Under the pieces are notes generated by a model, which made no database searches, was not told where the DNA came from, and saw only the letters and a list, made by a program, of their open reading frames with translations. A DNA stretch of 64,000 bases from positions 1,178,001 to 1,242,000 of the forward strand of contig NZ_JBFDTP010000002.1 in NCBI RefSeq assembly GCF_040719375.1, given 5' to 3'. Source of the stretch: Clostridium sp. AN503. Lineage in GTDB: Bacteria; Bacillota; Clostridia; Lachnospirales; Lachnospiraceae. Shown one piece after another: positions 31,063-40,605 of the stretch. Position numbers and translations under genes: made by a program. Numbering within the stretch: the first letter of the stretch is position 1; every line of letters starts with the position of its first letter.

Positions 31063-31707
31063 TTACAGTACCTGGATGCGGAATGCCGTCGTCTGCGGCG
31101 GAATGCTTGCCGTCTGGAAGTTTGCGTGGGTGATCCGGACTGTCTGGCCGGGGCGCAGCAGCCTTAAGGGGATCGGAAGCCCGTTCCGGTTCTGGATCAG
31201 GGTTGAATTCGTCACGACGTATCGTGTCTGGCTGTTTAAATTGCCCGGAGTACCGGTATAGAGAAGATTGTTGGCTGCATCCACCCTTGCGATCCGTCCT
31301 GTGGTCGTATTGGTGCGGGGCGGGAAAGTCTGCGGCGGAACTATTTGAGGCGGAAAGGTCTGAGGCGGGCGGGTTTGGGGCGTACGCCTTACAATGATCA
31401 TGAATGCATTCGCCTGAGGTGGGATGCTCCTGGTCATGGCGGAGGAGAAGGTTACGTCGATCCACATCCCCTTCCGCAGATCACAAAAACACATCGGCAG
31501 GCCGGACTGGTTCAGGATAACGGTATTGTTATTTATATTCAGTTGAAGTTGTTCTATGGAAGTCAATCCATTTGGCATGGAAGAAGAGTAGGAGATTATG
31601 ATATATCCGGTGTTCCTGGTAGAAAAAGAAACGTCCTCCACCAGCGCATTGTTGATCCGCAGGAAATTGCCCTGCCGGATGATGGAACCTCTGTTGTCGT
31701 TAGCCAT
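31063..31707 (-). CDS. Two-repeat protein with proline-rich linker, 214 aa
   Basis: The protein consists of two similar halves of about 90 residues. NQSGLPMCFCDLRKGMWIDV with SIPPQANAFMIIV in the first aligns with NRNGLPIPLRLLRPGQTVRI and SIPPQTTAFRIQV in the second. A linker at about 108-135 repeats (T/I)FPPQ units. There is no signal peptide or membrane helix. The pattern suggests duplicated small beta-domains, possibly of a structural protein such as a spore-coat component, but I do not recognise the family. Confidence 0.65.
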   Translation of the reverse strand: MANDNRGSIIRQGNFLRINNALVEDVSFSTRNTGYIIISYSSSMPNGLTSIEQLQLNINNNTVILNQSGLPMCFCDLRKGMWIDVTFSSAMTRSIPPQANAFMIIVRRTPQTRPPQTFPPQIVPPQTFPPRTNTTTGRIARVDAANNLLYTGTPGNLNSQTRYVVTNSTLIQNRNGLPIPLRLLRPGQTVRITHANFQTASIPPQTTAFRIQVL

Positions 31708-31829
31708 CTTTTACCTCATGAAAAAGAAAATATGTTTCTATATTATATGACCAGCAAGCCAGATGTTTCGGAAAATGGAGGAAAACACGCGGATCAGGAA
31801 CCGGAACCTAAAAATAATTTAAATAAACG

Positions 31830-31858
31830 TTGACTTTATAAACTGTTACTATTATAAT
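31830..31858 (+). promoter_or_regulatory. Promoter of the pentose-phosphate operon
   Basis: TTGACT (31830-31835) and a perfect TATAAT (31853-31858) with 17-bp spacing. The transcript would cover the 24-codon frame at 31897 and then the lactonase gene. Confidence 0.8.
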
Positions 31859-31896
31859 AACAGATATAAAAATAAAACAGATTGGGCGGTGAGCGT

Positions 31897-31971
31897 ATGT
31901 GTTCAGAGATGAAAGAATTGCAGAAGCAGGAAGCTGCGAAAGCGGCAGCGGCTCAACTGTGTATTATTTGA
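31897..31971 (+). CDS. Possible 24-aa leader peptide
   Basis: An ATG-started frame of 24 codons in the leader of the pentose-phosphate operon (CSEMKELQKQEAAKAAAAQL...). GGCGGTGAGC is only a fair ribosome site. It may be a small protein, a leader peptide or chance. Confidence 0.3.
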   Translation: MCSEMKELQKQEAAKAAAAQLCII

Positions 31972-31996
31972 TTCCAGGACAGGAGGAAAAGATAAG

Positions 31997-33025
31997 ATGA
32001 CATCGAATGCTATAGACGGATATATCGGGACATACTATTCAGAGAAGAGCAGGGGGATCTACCATTTCTCTTTCGATCCGGAGAGCGGCAGGATGACGGA
32101 GCCGGAGCTGTTTTACGAAGCGCCCAATGCAAAGTGGGTCTCGGCGGAGGGCAATTGCCTGGCTGTGCCGGTTGAGCGGCAGGGACGTGCGGGAACCTGT
32201 TTTCTGGAACTGGTGGACGGTGCGGTGAGCCGGGAGGAGGAGATCCTTAAGGAGCATCAGACGCCGTGTTATATCCTGCAGAAGGACGGTTATGTATATA
32301 CGGCCAATTACCACGAGGGAAATGTGATGGTGTATCATCTGGGAGCGGGAAAGCCATCCCTGGTGAAACGGATAGAAAACGGAGAGCGGGCGGGCTGTCA
32401 CCAGATCCTGCTGCATGAGGGGGATCTGATGGTCCCCTGTCTGGAACAGGACCGGATTCGGATCTTTGACAGAAAGCGCGGCTTTGAACCGGCCGGAGAG
32501 ATCCGGTTTCCGGAGGGCAGCGGCCCCAGACATGGTGTTTTTAACCGGGAGCATACCAGATTCTATGTGGTGAGCGAGTGGAGCAATGAGCTGTTTTTGT
32601 TCACCGTGAAAGGGCGCGGGTTTATACTGGACCGGGTCCTGCCCGTTCTGCCTGAGGATGGGAAGGAGAGAAACGCTGACGCGGCGTCGGCAGCCATCAG
32701 GCTTGCGGGGAATGAACGGTTTTTGTATATTTCCGTCAGGGGAGCCGACCTTGTGGCGGTGTTTGAAATCAGGGAAGATGCGGCAGCGGGCACCAGGATC
32801 AGGCCCATCCAGTATGTATCCTGCGGAGGGGTGCATCCGAGGGATATGATCTTAAGCGCCGATGAACGGTTTTTGCTTGTGGTGAACCGTTATGAGGGCG
32901 GGATCGTATGTATGGAGAGAGATATGGAAAGCGGGCTTTTAGGAGCGGTCCGGCACCGCATTCTTTTACCGGAGGGTGTGGCGCTGGCATTTGGAAAGAA
33001 GGACAGACAGGAGGCAGTCATATGA
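31997..33025 (+). CDS. pgl: 6-phosphogluconolactonase, beta-propeller type
   Basis: A 342-residue protein of the YbhE/lactonase family with a seven-bladed propeller: repeated blade starts such as GYIGTYY, DGYVYTANYHEGNVMVY, RHGVFNREHTRFYVVSEWSN and HPRDMILSADERFLLVVNR. It opens 6-phosphogluconolactone, the second step of the oxidative pentose-phosphate path. The assignment is strengthened by the following gnd and zwf genes. The stop overlaps the gnd start (ATGA). GGAGGAAAAG precedes the ATG. Confidence 0.88.
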   Translation: MTSNAIDGYIGTYYSEKSRGIYHFSFDPESGRMTEPELFYEAPNAKWVSAEGNCLAVPVERQGRAGTCFLELVDGAVSREEEILKEHQTPCYILQKDGYVYTANYHEGNVMVYHLGAGKPSLVKRIENGERAGCHQILLHEGDLMVPCLEQDRIRIFDRKRGFEPAGEIRFPEGSGPRHGVFNREHTRFYVVSEWSNELFLFTVKGRGFILDRVLPVLPEDGKERNADAASAAIRLAGNERFLYISVRGADLVAVFEIREDAAAGTRIRPIQYVSCGGVHPRDMILSADERFLLVVNRYEGGIVCMERDMESGLLGAVRHRILLPEGVALAFGKKDRQEAVI

Positions 33026-34443
33026 GAGAACATAGTGGGAACAGGACAGAGATCGGGGTGATCGGGCTGGCGGTGATGGGCAGAAGCCTTGCCCTCAATA
33101 TGGCGGATCATGGATTTAAGGTGGGCGGCTACAACCGGAGCAGAGCGGTGACGGATGCAGTGGCGGCGGAGCATCCTCATGAGAATTTTGTGCCGTTTTA
33201 CGATCTGGAGGAGCTGGTGCGGTCCCAGGACAGGCCGCGGAAATTCCTCATTATGGTCAAGGCGGGGAAGCCTGTAGATATGGTCATCGGGCAGCTGGTC
33301 CCGCTTCTTGAGGAGGGGGATGTGATCCTGGACGGCGGGAACTCATTTTTTGAAGATACAAGGAGACGGGAAAAAGCCTTAAAGGAAAAGGGGATCTATT
33401 ATTTTGGCACGGGGGTTTCCGGCGGGGAGATGGGAGCCAGGTTCGGCCCGTCCATTATGCCGGGCGGGGACAGAGAAGCTTATGGGTACATTGCTCCGAT
33501 TCTGGAGGCGATCGCGGCGAAGGCCCAGGGAGAGCCGTGCTGTGCCTATATGGGTGCGGACGGCGCGGGACATTATGTGAAAATGGTCCACAACGGGATT
33601 GAGTATGCGGATATGCAGCTGATCGCGGAGGCTTACCTGCTTTTAAAATATGCCGGAGGATTTAAAAACCGGGAGCTGGCAGAAGTATTCTCTGAGTGGA
33701 ATGAAGGGGAGCTGAAAAGCTACCTGATCGGGATCACCGCAGATATTTTCCGGGAGAAGGATGATTTCTCAGACGGGGAGCTGGTGGATTATATCGCGGA
33801 CAGCGCGGGGCAGAAGGGGACCGGCCGGTGGACCAGCCTGGAATCCTTAAAGCAGGGGGTGAACGTGTCCATGATCACGGCAGCCTGCAACGCCAGGATC
33901 ATGTCAAACCGTTTAAAAGAGAGGAACGAGGCGAGAACTCTGTTTGAAGCTCCGGAAGTGAAAACTGCGGAGGACAAAAAGGCATTCGGGGAGATGGTGA
34001 AAAAAGGGCTTTATACGGCAAAGATCGCGGCCTATGCCCAGGGCTTTGACCTTCTGTCCCACGCATCCGCAGAGTATGGCTGGGAGCTGGATTTTGGCAG
34101 GATCGCGGCGATCTTCCGGGCGGGCTGCATTATCCAGGCCCGGTTCCTGGATGATATCACAAGAGCATTCGGAAGAAACAGGGAGCTGCAAAATCTGATG
34201 ATGGATCCGTTTTTCCGGGACGGGATCAACCGTGGACAGGAGAGCCTGAGAAATATTTTGAGTACGGGTATATTAAGTGGGATTCCCGTGCCGGCCATGA
34301 GCCAGGCGGCGGCGTATATTGACGCGTTCCGCGGAATGCCGGTGGGCGCGAACTTGATCCAGGCCCAGAGGGATTGTTTTGGAGCCCATACCTATGAGCG
34401 GACGGACCGGGAGGGAACATTCCATCACGAGTGGAGGGTTTAA
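33022..34443 (+). CDS. gnd: 6-phosphogluconate dehydrogenase, decarboxylating
   Basis: A 473-residue enzyme that turns 6-phosphogluconate and NADP+ into ribulose 5-phosphate, CO2 and NADPH. It has an N-terminal Rossmann motif (GVIGLAVMGRSLALNMADHG), the substrate signature GVSGGEMGARFGPSIMPGG, and VKMVHNGIEY with the catalytic Lys. Length and C-terminal tail are normal. ATG 33022 overlaps the lactonase stop and follows GGAGG. The next gene, zwf, starts 1 bp after its stop. Confidence 0.96.
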   Translation: MREHSGNRTEIGVIGLAVMGRSLALNMADHGFKVGGYNRSRAVTDAVAAEHPHENFVPFYDLEELVRSQDRPRKFLIMVKAGKPVDMVIGQLVPLLEEGDVILDGGNSFFEDTRRREKALKEKGIYYFGTGVSGGEMGARFGPSIMPGGDREAYGYIAPILEAIAAKAQGEPCCAYMGADGAGHYVKMVHNGIEYADMQLIAEAYLLLKYAGGFKNRELAEVFSEWNEGELKSYLIGITADIFREKDDFSDGELVDYIADSAGQKGTGRWTSLESLKQGVNVSMITAACNARIMSNRLKERNEARTLFEAPEVKTAEDKKAFGEMVKKGLYTAKIAAYAQGFDLLSHASAEYGWELDFGRIAAIFRAGCIIQARFLDDITRAFGRNRELQNLMMDPFFRDGINRGQESLRNILSTGILSGIPVPAMSQAAAYIDAFRGMPVGANLIQAQRDCFGAHTYERTDREGTFHHEWRV

Positions 34444-34444
34444 C

Positions 34445-35836
34445 ATGGAAAAAGAACAGGTATTTACAATCTTTGGAGGGACCGGGGATCTGACCTTCAG
34501 AAAGCTTTTGCCGGCCCTTTACAATATTGAGGCGGCAGAGGACAAGGAGCTTTGTACCAGGATCGTGATCATCGGAAGGCGGGATTATACCAGCGAGATG
34601 TACCGGGATCTGGCTAAAGGATGGGTAGAGAAGTTTGCAAGGCTGCGTTTCCGTGAGGAGATATACAAAAAGCTGGCGGGCAAGATCGTATATTATCACA
34701 TGGATTTTACAGATGAGGATGCTTATAAGGGGCTTGACGCCTTTTATAAGAGCATGAAAGCGGAAAATCATATTTTTTATTTCGCGGTTGCACCCAGATT
34801 TTTTGGCACCATTGTCAATGGGCTTCAGAAGGTAGAAGGAGCCGGGGACGGCAAGGCTGTGATAGAAAAGCCATTCGGGGAAAATCTCCCGGCTGCTGCC
34901 GGGCTTAATAAAGCGATGGAGGCGTTTTTCAGACCGGACCATATTTACCGGATCGATCATTATCTTGGAAAAGAGATGGTGCGGAATATTCAGATCATCC
35001 GCTTTGCAAACCCCATATTCAGCAATGTATGGGACGCGGACCATGTTGCCTGCATCCAGATCTCAGCGCTGGAGGAGGTGGGGGTGGAGACCAGGGGCGG
35101 TTATTATGACCACAGCGGGGCCTTAAAGGATATGGTGCAGAACCACCTGTTCCAGATCCTCTCCATTGTGGCGATGGAACGTCCGGCAAGCCTTGCGGTG
35201 GAGGATATGCACAAGGAGCAGATCCGGGTACTGCAGTCCCTCCACGTACCGGAGGATATCGCAAAGGACATGGTGCTGGGCCAATACGAGGGTTACCGCA
35301 GTGAGCCGTCTGTGGATCCGGATTCGGCAACGGAGACTTACGCCGCCCTGCGGCTTTTCGTGGACAATGACAGGTGGCGGGGGATGCCCTTCTATGTCCG
35401 CACCGGGAAAAAACTCGGAAAGCGTGAGATGGAGGTGGCGGTTGTATTTAAAAGCCCCGCAGAGGGCGTGGAGCCGGATATCTTAAATATCAAGATCCAG
35501 CCTACGGAGGGCGTATATCTTCAGTTCAACATCAAGCGGCCGGGGGAGACAGAAGAGATCGTTCAGGCAAAGATGGATTTCTGCCAGAACTGTTCTCTGG
35601 CGAACCGGATGAATACGCCGGAGGCTTATGAGCGGCTGCTTAGCTCATGTATGCGGGGGGAGCGCTCCTGGTTCTCCCAGTGGGACCAGGTGGAGACCAG
35701 CTGGAAGTTCGTGGATCAGGTGCGGGAAGCGTACCGCGAAAAAGGGCTTCCGGCATACCCTTACAGCCAGGGCAGCAGCGGCCCGGAGGAGGCGGACAGG
35801 CTTCTTTCTCAGCACGGACACAGCTGGTTTGAGTAG
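34445..35836 (+). CDS. zwf: Glucose-6-phosphate 1-dehydrogenase
   Basis: A 463-residue enzyme for the first step of the oxidative pentose-phosphate path. It has the nucleotide-binding FGGTGDLTFRKLLPALYN at the start, AVIEKPFG, and the active-site signature RIDHYLGKE. It is the last gene of lactonase-gnd-zwf, so one transcript encodes the whole oxidative branch. The ribosome site is the GGAGGG at the end of gnd. Confidence 0.96.
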   Translation: MEKEQVFTIFGGTGDLTFRKLLPALYNIEAAEDKELCTRIVIIGRRDYTSEMYRDLAKGWVEKFARLRFREEIYKKLAGKIVYYHMDFTDEDAYKGLDAFYKSMKAENHIFYFAVAPRFFGTIVNGLQKVEGAGDGKAVIEKPFGENLPAAAGLNKAMEAFFRPDHIYRIDHYLGKEMVRNIQIIRFANPIFSNVWDADHVACIQISALEEVGVETRGGYYDHSGALKDMVQNHLFQILSIVAMERPASLAVEDMHKEQIRVLQSLHVPEDIAKDMVLGQYEGYRSEPSVDPDSATETYAALRLFVDNDRWRGMPFYVRTGKKLGKREMEVAVVFKSPAEGVEPDILNIKIQPTEGVYLQFNIKRPGETEEIVQAKMDFCQNCSLANRMNTPEAYERLLSSCMRGERSWFSQWDQVETSWKFVDQVREAYREKGLPAYPYSQGSSGPEEADRLLSQHGHSWFE

Positions 35837-35914
35837 TACCGCAATCAGAGATGAGGTGGAGCGCCGCGGATGGTGAACCCACATAAAAATGCTGTTAAAA
35901 TCATACCGTCCGCA

Positions 35915-35944
35915 TTGACAGAAGAGGGAAATGACCCATATAAT
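35915..35944 (+). promoter_or_regulatory. Consensus promoter in the zwf-nptA gap
   Basis: A perfect TTGACA (35915-35920) and a perfect TATAAT (35939-35944) with 18-bp spacing. Confidence 0.85.
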
Positions 35945-35950
35945 GGCATC

Positions 35951-36118
35951 GTAATCGGAGGAATACCAGCCTTTGGAAAGGATGACCGGCATATATGGAA
36001 GTGACTGGCAATGATGGCGGCTTAGGCTGTCACAACGGCAGACAGATATTTCAGCATAAACATGCAGCAGAATAGAGGGCATAACCCGCGCCTTAGAGAA
36101 CGCGGGCTATGTCTTTTT
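35951..36118 (+). ncRNA. Predicted short transcript, about 165 nt
   Basis: A transcript from the promoter at 35915 would end at the strong terminator at 36078-36118 (ACCCGCG/CGCGGGCT, then TCTTTTTG) without reaching the next gene. It holds a 26-codon frame (35995-36075, ending QIFQHKHAAE) with only a fair ribosome site. It could be a small RNA, a small-protein mRNA, or an attenuated leader of the transporter gene. Confidence 0.5.
36078..36118 (+). terminator. Strong terminator or attenuator before the Na/Pi gene
   Basis: GCATAACCCGCG pairs with CGCGGGCTATGTC, then TTTTTG. Confidence 0.88.
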
Positions 36119-36207
36119 GTATTCTGGTAAAGTTACAGAATATGCGGCAGACTGATGAAAGGTGGCGCTCCGTGAACATCACGGATACAGGGAGGGAAAA
36201 ATTGAAG

Positions 36208-37857
36208 ATGCAATCGGTTTTCGGCCTGCTGGGCGGGCTGGCATTGTTTTTGTATGGAATGCAGATGATGAGCGTGAATCTGGAGACTGCGGCAGGCAGC
36301 CGCATGAAGCAGATCCTGGAGAAGCTGACGGCCAACCGGCTGCTGGGGGTCTGCGTCGGGGCGGGCATCACTGCGGTGATCCAGTCCTCGTCGGCGACAA
36401 CGGTCATGGTGGTGGGGTTTGTCAATTCCGGGCTTATGACTTTAAAGCAGGCGGTCTGGATCATCATGGGCGCCAATATCGGCACGACGATCACCGGGCA
36501 GCTGATCGCTCTGGACATCGGCGCGCTGGCGCCGCTCATCACCTTTGTGGGTGTGGCGCTGGTCTTATTTGTCAAAAGAAAGAATATCCAGTTTGCAGGC
36601 GGGATCGTGGCTGGTCTGGGTATCCTCTTTTTAGGGATGGGAATGATGGGGGACGCGTTGGTTCCCATGCAGGATTCAAAAGCCTTTGTACAGCTGATGA
36701 CCACTTTTTCCAATCCATTTTTAGGGATCCTGGCAGGAGCCGCTTTTACTGCAGTCATCCAGTCCTCGTCGGCTTCGGTGGGAATCCTGCAGGCGCTGAT
36801 GGTGAGCGGGCTGATCGGGATTGACAGTGCTGTGTTTGTACTGTTCGGACAGAATATAGGGACCTGCATCACAGCTGCACTGGCATCCATCGGGGCGAGC
36901 CGGGATGCCAAACGCGCTACGCTGATCCATCTGATGTTTAATATGATCGGTACGGCGGTATTTACCATGATCTGCCTGGTCTGGCCCTTTGCCCACATGG
37001 TGGCGGGCCTCACGCCGGACAACCCTGCCGCGCAGCTCGCCAATGTGCACACCCTGTTTAACGTGGCTACCACCTTGATGCTGCTGCCTTTTGGCGCGCA
37101 GCTTGCGTGGCTGGCGAGAAAGCTTCTGCCGGATAAGCCGCGTCAGCAGGCGGAGGAGGAGCGCTGGTTCGAGGAGCTTTTGTCCTCCGATCATGTTCTG
37201 GGCGTGTCAGTGATCGCGAGAAAGCAGCTGAATGAAGACATTGGCCGTATGGTACGTCTGGCCGCAGAGAATGTAGAGAAGAGCTTTTTGGCGTTTGAGG
37301 AGAAAAGCCGGGAGGAGCTGGAGAGAATCTGGGAACGGGAGAATACGATCGATCTTATGAATGCCCGGCTGTCAAGGAAGATCTCGAAAGTTCTCACGGT
37401 GGAGCATTCTCCATATGAGGTGGATGCCCTGCACCGCATGTTTACGATCACGGGAAATGTGGAGCGGATCGGGGATCACGCGAAAAATATTGCGGGTTAT
37501 GCGGAAACGATGATGGAGCAGGGGCTGGAGTTATCTGAGCAGGCGAAAGCGGAGCTTGCGCTGATGCGGATATCCTGCAGCCGGGCCATGGGGCTTCTCT
37601 GTGATACGGGATGGATGGGGACTGAAGAATGGTTCGGTGGTAACGGGCAGGAGGAAATCCAGAGCAGGGTGCGGCTTGCGGGGGAACTGGAGCAGTATAT
37701 AGATGATCAGGCCGAGGAATTCCGCGCCAACCAGATCCGGCGCATGGGTAACGGAAAGTGCCATGTGGAAACTTCCATCCTTTATTCGGAGATCCTGACG
37801 GATTTTGAGCGGATCGGGGATCATGTGCTGAATATTGCGCGGGCGGGGAGAGGATGA
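36208..37857 (+). CDS. Na+/phosphate cotransporter (NptA/YjbB family)
   Basis: A 549-residue membrane protein. Two inverted repeats carry the family motif QSSSATT and QSSSASVG, within about eight membrane helices (residues 1-310). The C-terminal 230 residues form a PhoU-like helical domain (ITGNVERIGDHAKNIAGYAE and DFERIGDHVLNIARAG). It probably moves phosphate with sodium. ATG 36208 is chosen for the GGGAGGG site and the family-like start MQSVFGLLGGLALFLYGM. TTG 36202 is possible; the frame from 36109 would start inside the terminator. Confidence 0.88.
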   Translation: MQSVFGLLGGLALFLYGMQMMSVNLETAAGSRMKQILEKLTANRLLGVCVGAGITAVIQSSSATTVMVVGFVNSGLMTLKQAVWIIMGANIGTTITGQLIALDIGALAPLITFVGVALVLFVKRKNIQFAGGIVAGLGILFLGMGMMGDALVPMQDSKAFVQLMTTFSNPFLGILAGAAFTAVIQSSSASVGILQALMVSGLIGIDSAVFVLFGQNIGTCITAALASIGASRDAKRATLIHLMFNMIGTAVFTMICLVWPFAHMVAGLTPDNPAAQLANVHTLFNVATTLMLLPFGAQLAWLARKLLPDKPRQQAEEERWFEELLSSDHVLGVSVIARKQLNEDIGRMVRLAAENVEKSFLAFEEKSREELERIWERENTIDLMNARLSRKISKVLTVEHSPYEVDALHRMFTITGNVERIGDHAKNIAGYAETMMEQGLELSEQAKAELALMRISCSRAMGLLCDTGWMGTEEWFGGNGQEEIQSRVRLAGELEQYIDDQAEEFRANQIRRMGNGKCHVETSILYSEILTDFERIGDHVLNIARAGRG

Positions 37858-37868
37858 CAAGAATTAAA

Positions 37869-37898
37869 TTGACGATGGGCAGCTGGTTATGTTACTAT
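37869..37898 (+). promoter_or_regulatory. Promoter of guaB
   Basis: TTGACG (37869-37874) and TACTAT (37893-37898), 18-bp spacing, followed by the ribosome site AAGGAGG at 37924. Confidence 0.6.
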
Positions 37899-37936
37899 GA
37901 AACAAAATCAGTACTTGTTTTCTAAGGAGGCGTGAC

Positions 37937-39430
37937 ATGGCATTTTATTATGAAGAACCATCCAGAACGTTCAGTGAATATCTTTTGATTCCGGGATATT
38001 CGTCTACAAAGTGCATTCCTTCGGAGGTAGATCTAAAGACTCCCCTGGTCAGATTCAGGAAAGGGGAGGAACCGGCTCTTTCCATCAATATCCCAATGGT
38101 CTCCGCGATCATGCAGTCTGTCTCGGACGACAGGCTGGCAGTGGCGCTTGCCCAGGAGGGCGGTATGTCCTTTATCTACGGGTCCCAGCCGGTTGAGGAG
38201 CAGGCGGCCATGGTAAGACGGGTAAAGCGTTACCGTGCCGGGTTTGTGGTAAGCGATTCCAATGTTTCTCCGGAGATGACGCTGTCAGACGTGCTGCGGC
38301 TGACGGAAGAGACCGGGCATTCCACCATAGCGGTCACGGAGGACGGAAGTCCCAATGGAAAGCTGCTGGGCATCGTCACCAACAAGGATTACCGTGTCAG
38401 CCGCATGACCCCGGACACCAAAGTAAAGGAATTCATGACAAAGCTGGAGCACATGGTCTATGCAGATGAGGATACCACACTGAAAGAGGCCAACGATATC
38501 ATCTGGGAGCACAAGATCAACTGCCTGCCGCTGGTCAACAAGAATCAGGAGCTTGTCTATCTGGTGTTCCGCAAAGACTATGACACCCACAAACAGAATG
38601 AGAACGAGCTGATCGACAGTTCCAAGCGTTACATGGTGGGCGCAGGCATCAATACGAGAGATTATGAGGAGCGCGTCCCGGCTCTTATAGAGGCAGGTGC
38701 GGATGCGCTTTGTATTGACAGCTCAGAGGGATTTTCCGAGTGGCAGAAGATCACCATCGACTACATCAGGAAGAATTATGGCGACGCTGTAAAGGTAGGC
38801 GCCGGCAATGTGGTGGATGCCGAAGGATTCCGTTTCCTGGCGGAAGCGGGAGCGGATTTTGTCAAGGTCGGGATCGGCGGCGGAGCGATCTGCATCACCC
38901 GGGAACAAAAGGGAATCGGCAGAGGCCAGGCGACGGCGCTGATCGAGGTGGCGAAAGCCAGGGATGCCTATTATGAGGAGACCGGCATTTATGTTCCGAT
39001 CTGCTCTGACGGGGGGATCGTCCACGATTATCATGTCACTCTGGCACTTGCCATGGGAGCTGATTTTGTCATGCTGGGCAGGTATTTCGCCCGGTTCGAT
39101 GAAAGCCCGACCAAGCGTGTCAATATCAACGGAAGCTACATGAAGGAGTATTGGGGCGAGGGCAGCGCCAGGGCGCGGAACTGGCAGCGGTACGATATGG
39201 GCGGAGAGAAGAAGCTTTCCTTCGAGGAGGGCGTGGATTCCCTGGTGCCTTATGCAGGAAGCTTAAAGGACAATGTGAATTTAACCTTGAGCAAGGTGCG
39301 CTCCACCATGTGCAACTGCGGCGCGCTGACGATCGCGGAGCTGCAGAAGAAAGCCAAGATCACGCTGGTTTCTTCCACCAGTATTGTGGAAGGCGGAGCA
39401 CATGATGTGATGCTGCGCAATCCCAAATAA
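37937..39430 (+). CDS. guaB: IMP dehydrogenase
   Basis: A 497-residue enzyme that oxidises IMP to XMP, feeding GuaA. The barrel holds a pair of CBS domains at about 100-225 (LLGIVTNKDYR, VYLVFRKDYD). The catalytic Cys lies in GIGGGAICITREQKGIGRGQ, followed by CSDGGIVHDYHVTLALAMGADFVMLG. The N-terminus (AFYYEEPSRTFSEYLLIPGY) and the AICITR loop differ from common GuaB but the active-site residues are present. AAGGAGGCGTGAC precedes the ATG. It is a single-gene unit. Confidence 0.92.
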   Translation: MAFYYEEPSRTFSEYLLIPGYSSTKCIPSEVDLKTPLVRFRKGEEPALSINIPMVSAIMQSVSDDRLAVALAQEGGMSFIYGSQPVEEQAAMVRRVKRYRAGFVVSDSNVSPEMTLSDVLRLTEETGHSTIAVTEDGSPNGKLLGIVTNKDYRVSRMTPDTKVKEFMTKLEHMVYADEDTTLKEANDIIWEHKINCLPLVNKNQELVYLVFRKDYDTHKQNENELIDSSKRYMVGAGINTRDYEERVPALIEAGADALCIDSSEGFSEWQKITIDYIRKNYGDAVKVGAGNVVDAEGFRFLAEAGADFVKVGIGGGAICITREQKGIGRGQATALIEVAKARDAYYEETGIYVPICSDGGIVHDYHVTLALAMGADFVMLGRYFARFDESPTKRVNINGSYMKEYWGEGSARARNWQRYDMGGEKKLSFEEGVDSLVPYAGSLKDNVNLTLSKVRSTMCNCGALTIAELQKKAKITLVSSTSIVEGGAHDVMLRNPK

Positions 39431-39445
39431 ACGATCCTTTCGATT

Positions 39446-39490
39446 TGGACACAGAGGGTATCTGCAAATGCCTTCTGTGTCCATTTGTTT
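39446..39490 (+). terminator. Terminator of guaB
   Basis: TGGACACAGA pairs with TCTGTGTCCA with inner GGTA/TGCC pairing, then TTTGTTT. The following 39490-39722 holds a 15-bp degenerate tandem repeat (AGAAAATATAGGAAC, three units near 39655-39705) and no gene. Confidence 0.7.
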
Positions 39491-39722
39491 ATAAAGCCAG
39501 TACTGTTTCTCCGGTTTTATGGATTTACAGCGTTATTAATTTTTGTTAAATGTACAGATTATGAAGAGGAATATGACAGCAGATGTCAGGTTTTATCTGG
39601 TATGATATAACCACAGTCTCAGATGACGGAATCTGCACAAATGAAATATGCAGGAGCAGAAAATATAGGAACAGAAAATGTAGAAGCAGAAAATACAGGA
39701 ACAATAACGAGGAGGAAGCGCC

Positions 39723-40538
39723 ATGCTGGAACTACCGGAAGTACGAAACATCTCATCCCAGCTTCAGAATTATGTCACAGGAAGAACAGTCGTCCAGGTC
39801 CTGCCGCCGACGAAGAAGCATAAGTTCTGCTGGTTCAACGGAGAACCATCGGATTATGACGGAGTTCTGGCCGGGAAAAAGATCATCGGGGCGCAGGGGT
39901 TTGGAATATTTGCAGAAATCCTGTTTGAGGAGGGATACAAGCTAAGCTTCAACGACGGCGTGAATGTGCGTCTTTTGCAGGCAGAAAAACTGCCGAAGGA
40001 CTATCAGCTCCTGGCAGTCTTGGATGACGGCAGTGCGCTTGTATTCTCCGTAGCCATGTATGGCGGTATCATTCTTCACCGGGATAACTATTATAATGAA
40101 TATTATGAGAGCAGCAGGTATGCGGTGTCTCCGTTTGAGCCGGAGTTTGCCGCTTATTATCACAAGGTTTTAAACGAGAGCAAGCCGGGACTCAGCGCCA
40201 AAGCGCTTTTAGCGGCTCAGCAGCGTTTTCCTGGGATCGGCAACGGCGTACTCCAGGACATCCTGTTTGAAGCAAGGATACATCCCAGAAGAAAATTGCA
40301 GACACTGACGGCTGAGGATCGTGACAGGCTGCTCACCTGCACGGTCTCTGTCCTGCGCGAGATGACGGAAAAAGGAGGACGGGATACAGAACGTGACCTC
40401 TTCGGCAACCCCGGAAGATACCTTACAAAGATGTCAAAACTCACCTGGACCGCCCCCTGCCCCGTCTGCGGCGGTCCCATTACCAAAGAAGCATACATGG
40501 GCGGCTCGGTCTATTATTGCCCGGCCTGCCAGCCGTAA
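39723..40538 (+). CDS. Fpg/Nei-like protein lacking the catalytic proline
   Basis: A 271-residue member of the formamidopyrimidine-DNA glycosylase family. It has the helix-two-turn-helix (FPGIGNGVLQDILFEARIHP) and a C-terminal zinc finger (CPVCGGPITKEAYMGGSVYYCPAC). The start reads MLELPEV instead of MPELPEV: the Pro that becomes the N-terminal nucleophile is Leu. The Glu after it is kept. It may be a non-catalytic DNA binder or use another nucleophile. GAGGAAGCGCC precedes the ATG. Confidence 0.85.
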   Translation: MLELPEVRNISSQLQNYVTGRTVVQVLPPTKKHKFCWFNGEPSDYDGVLAGKKIIGAQGFGIFAEILFEEGYKLSFNDGVNVRLLQAEKLPKDYQLLAVLDDGSALVFSVAMYGGIILHRDNYYNEYYESSRYAVSPFEPEFAAYYHKVLNESKPGLSAKALLAAQQRFPGIGNGVLQDILFEARIHPRRKLQTLTAEDRDRLLTCTVSVLREMTEKGGRDTERDLFGNPGRYLTKMSKLTWTAPCPVCGGPITKEAYMGGSVYYCPACQP

Positions 40539-40605
40539 CGATCGCTATCCGCGTTCTCCCGTCGTCAACAAACTTCCCTGCGCCGAACTGCAACCCAACC
40601 TCCCC

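Noticed and set aside
39623..39823. 66-aa frame upstream of the Fpg-like gene
   Set aside because: It is produced by a short degenerate tandem repeat and overlaps the real gene out of frame.
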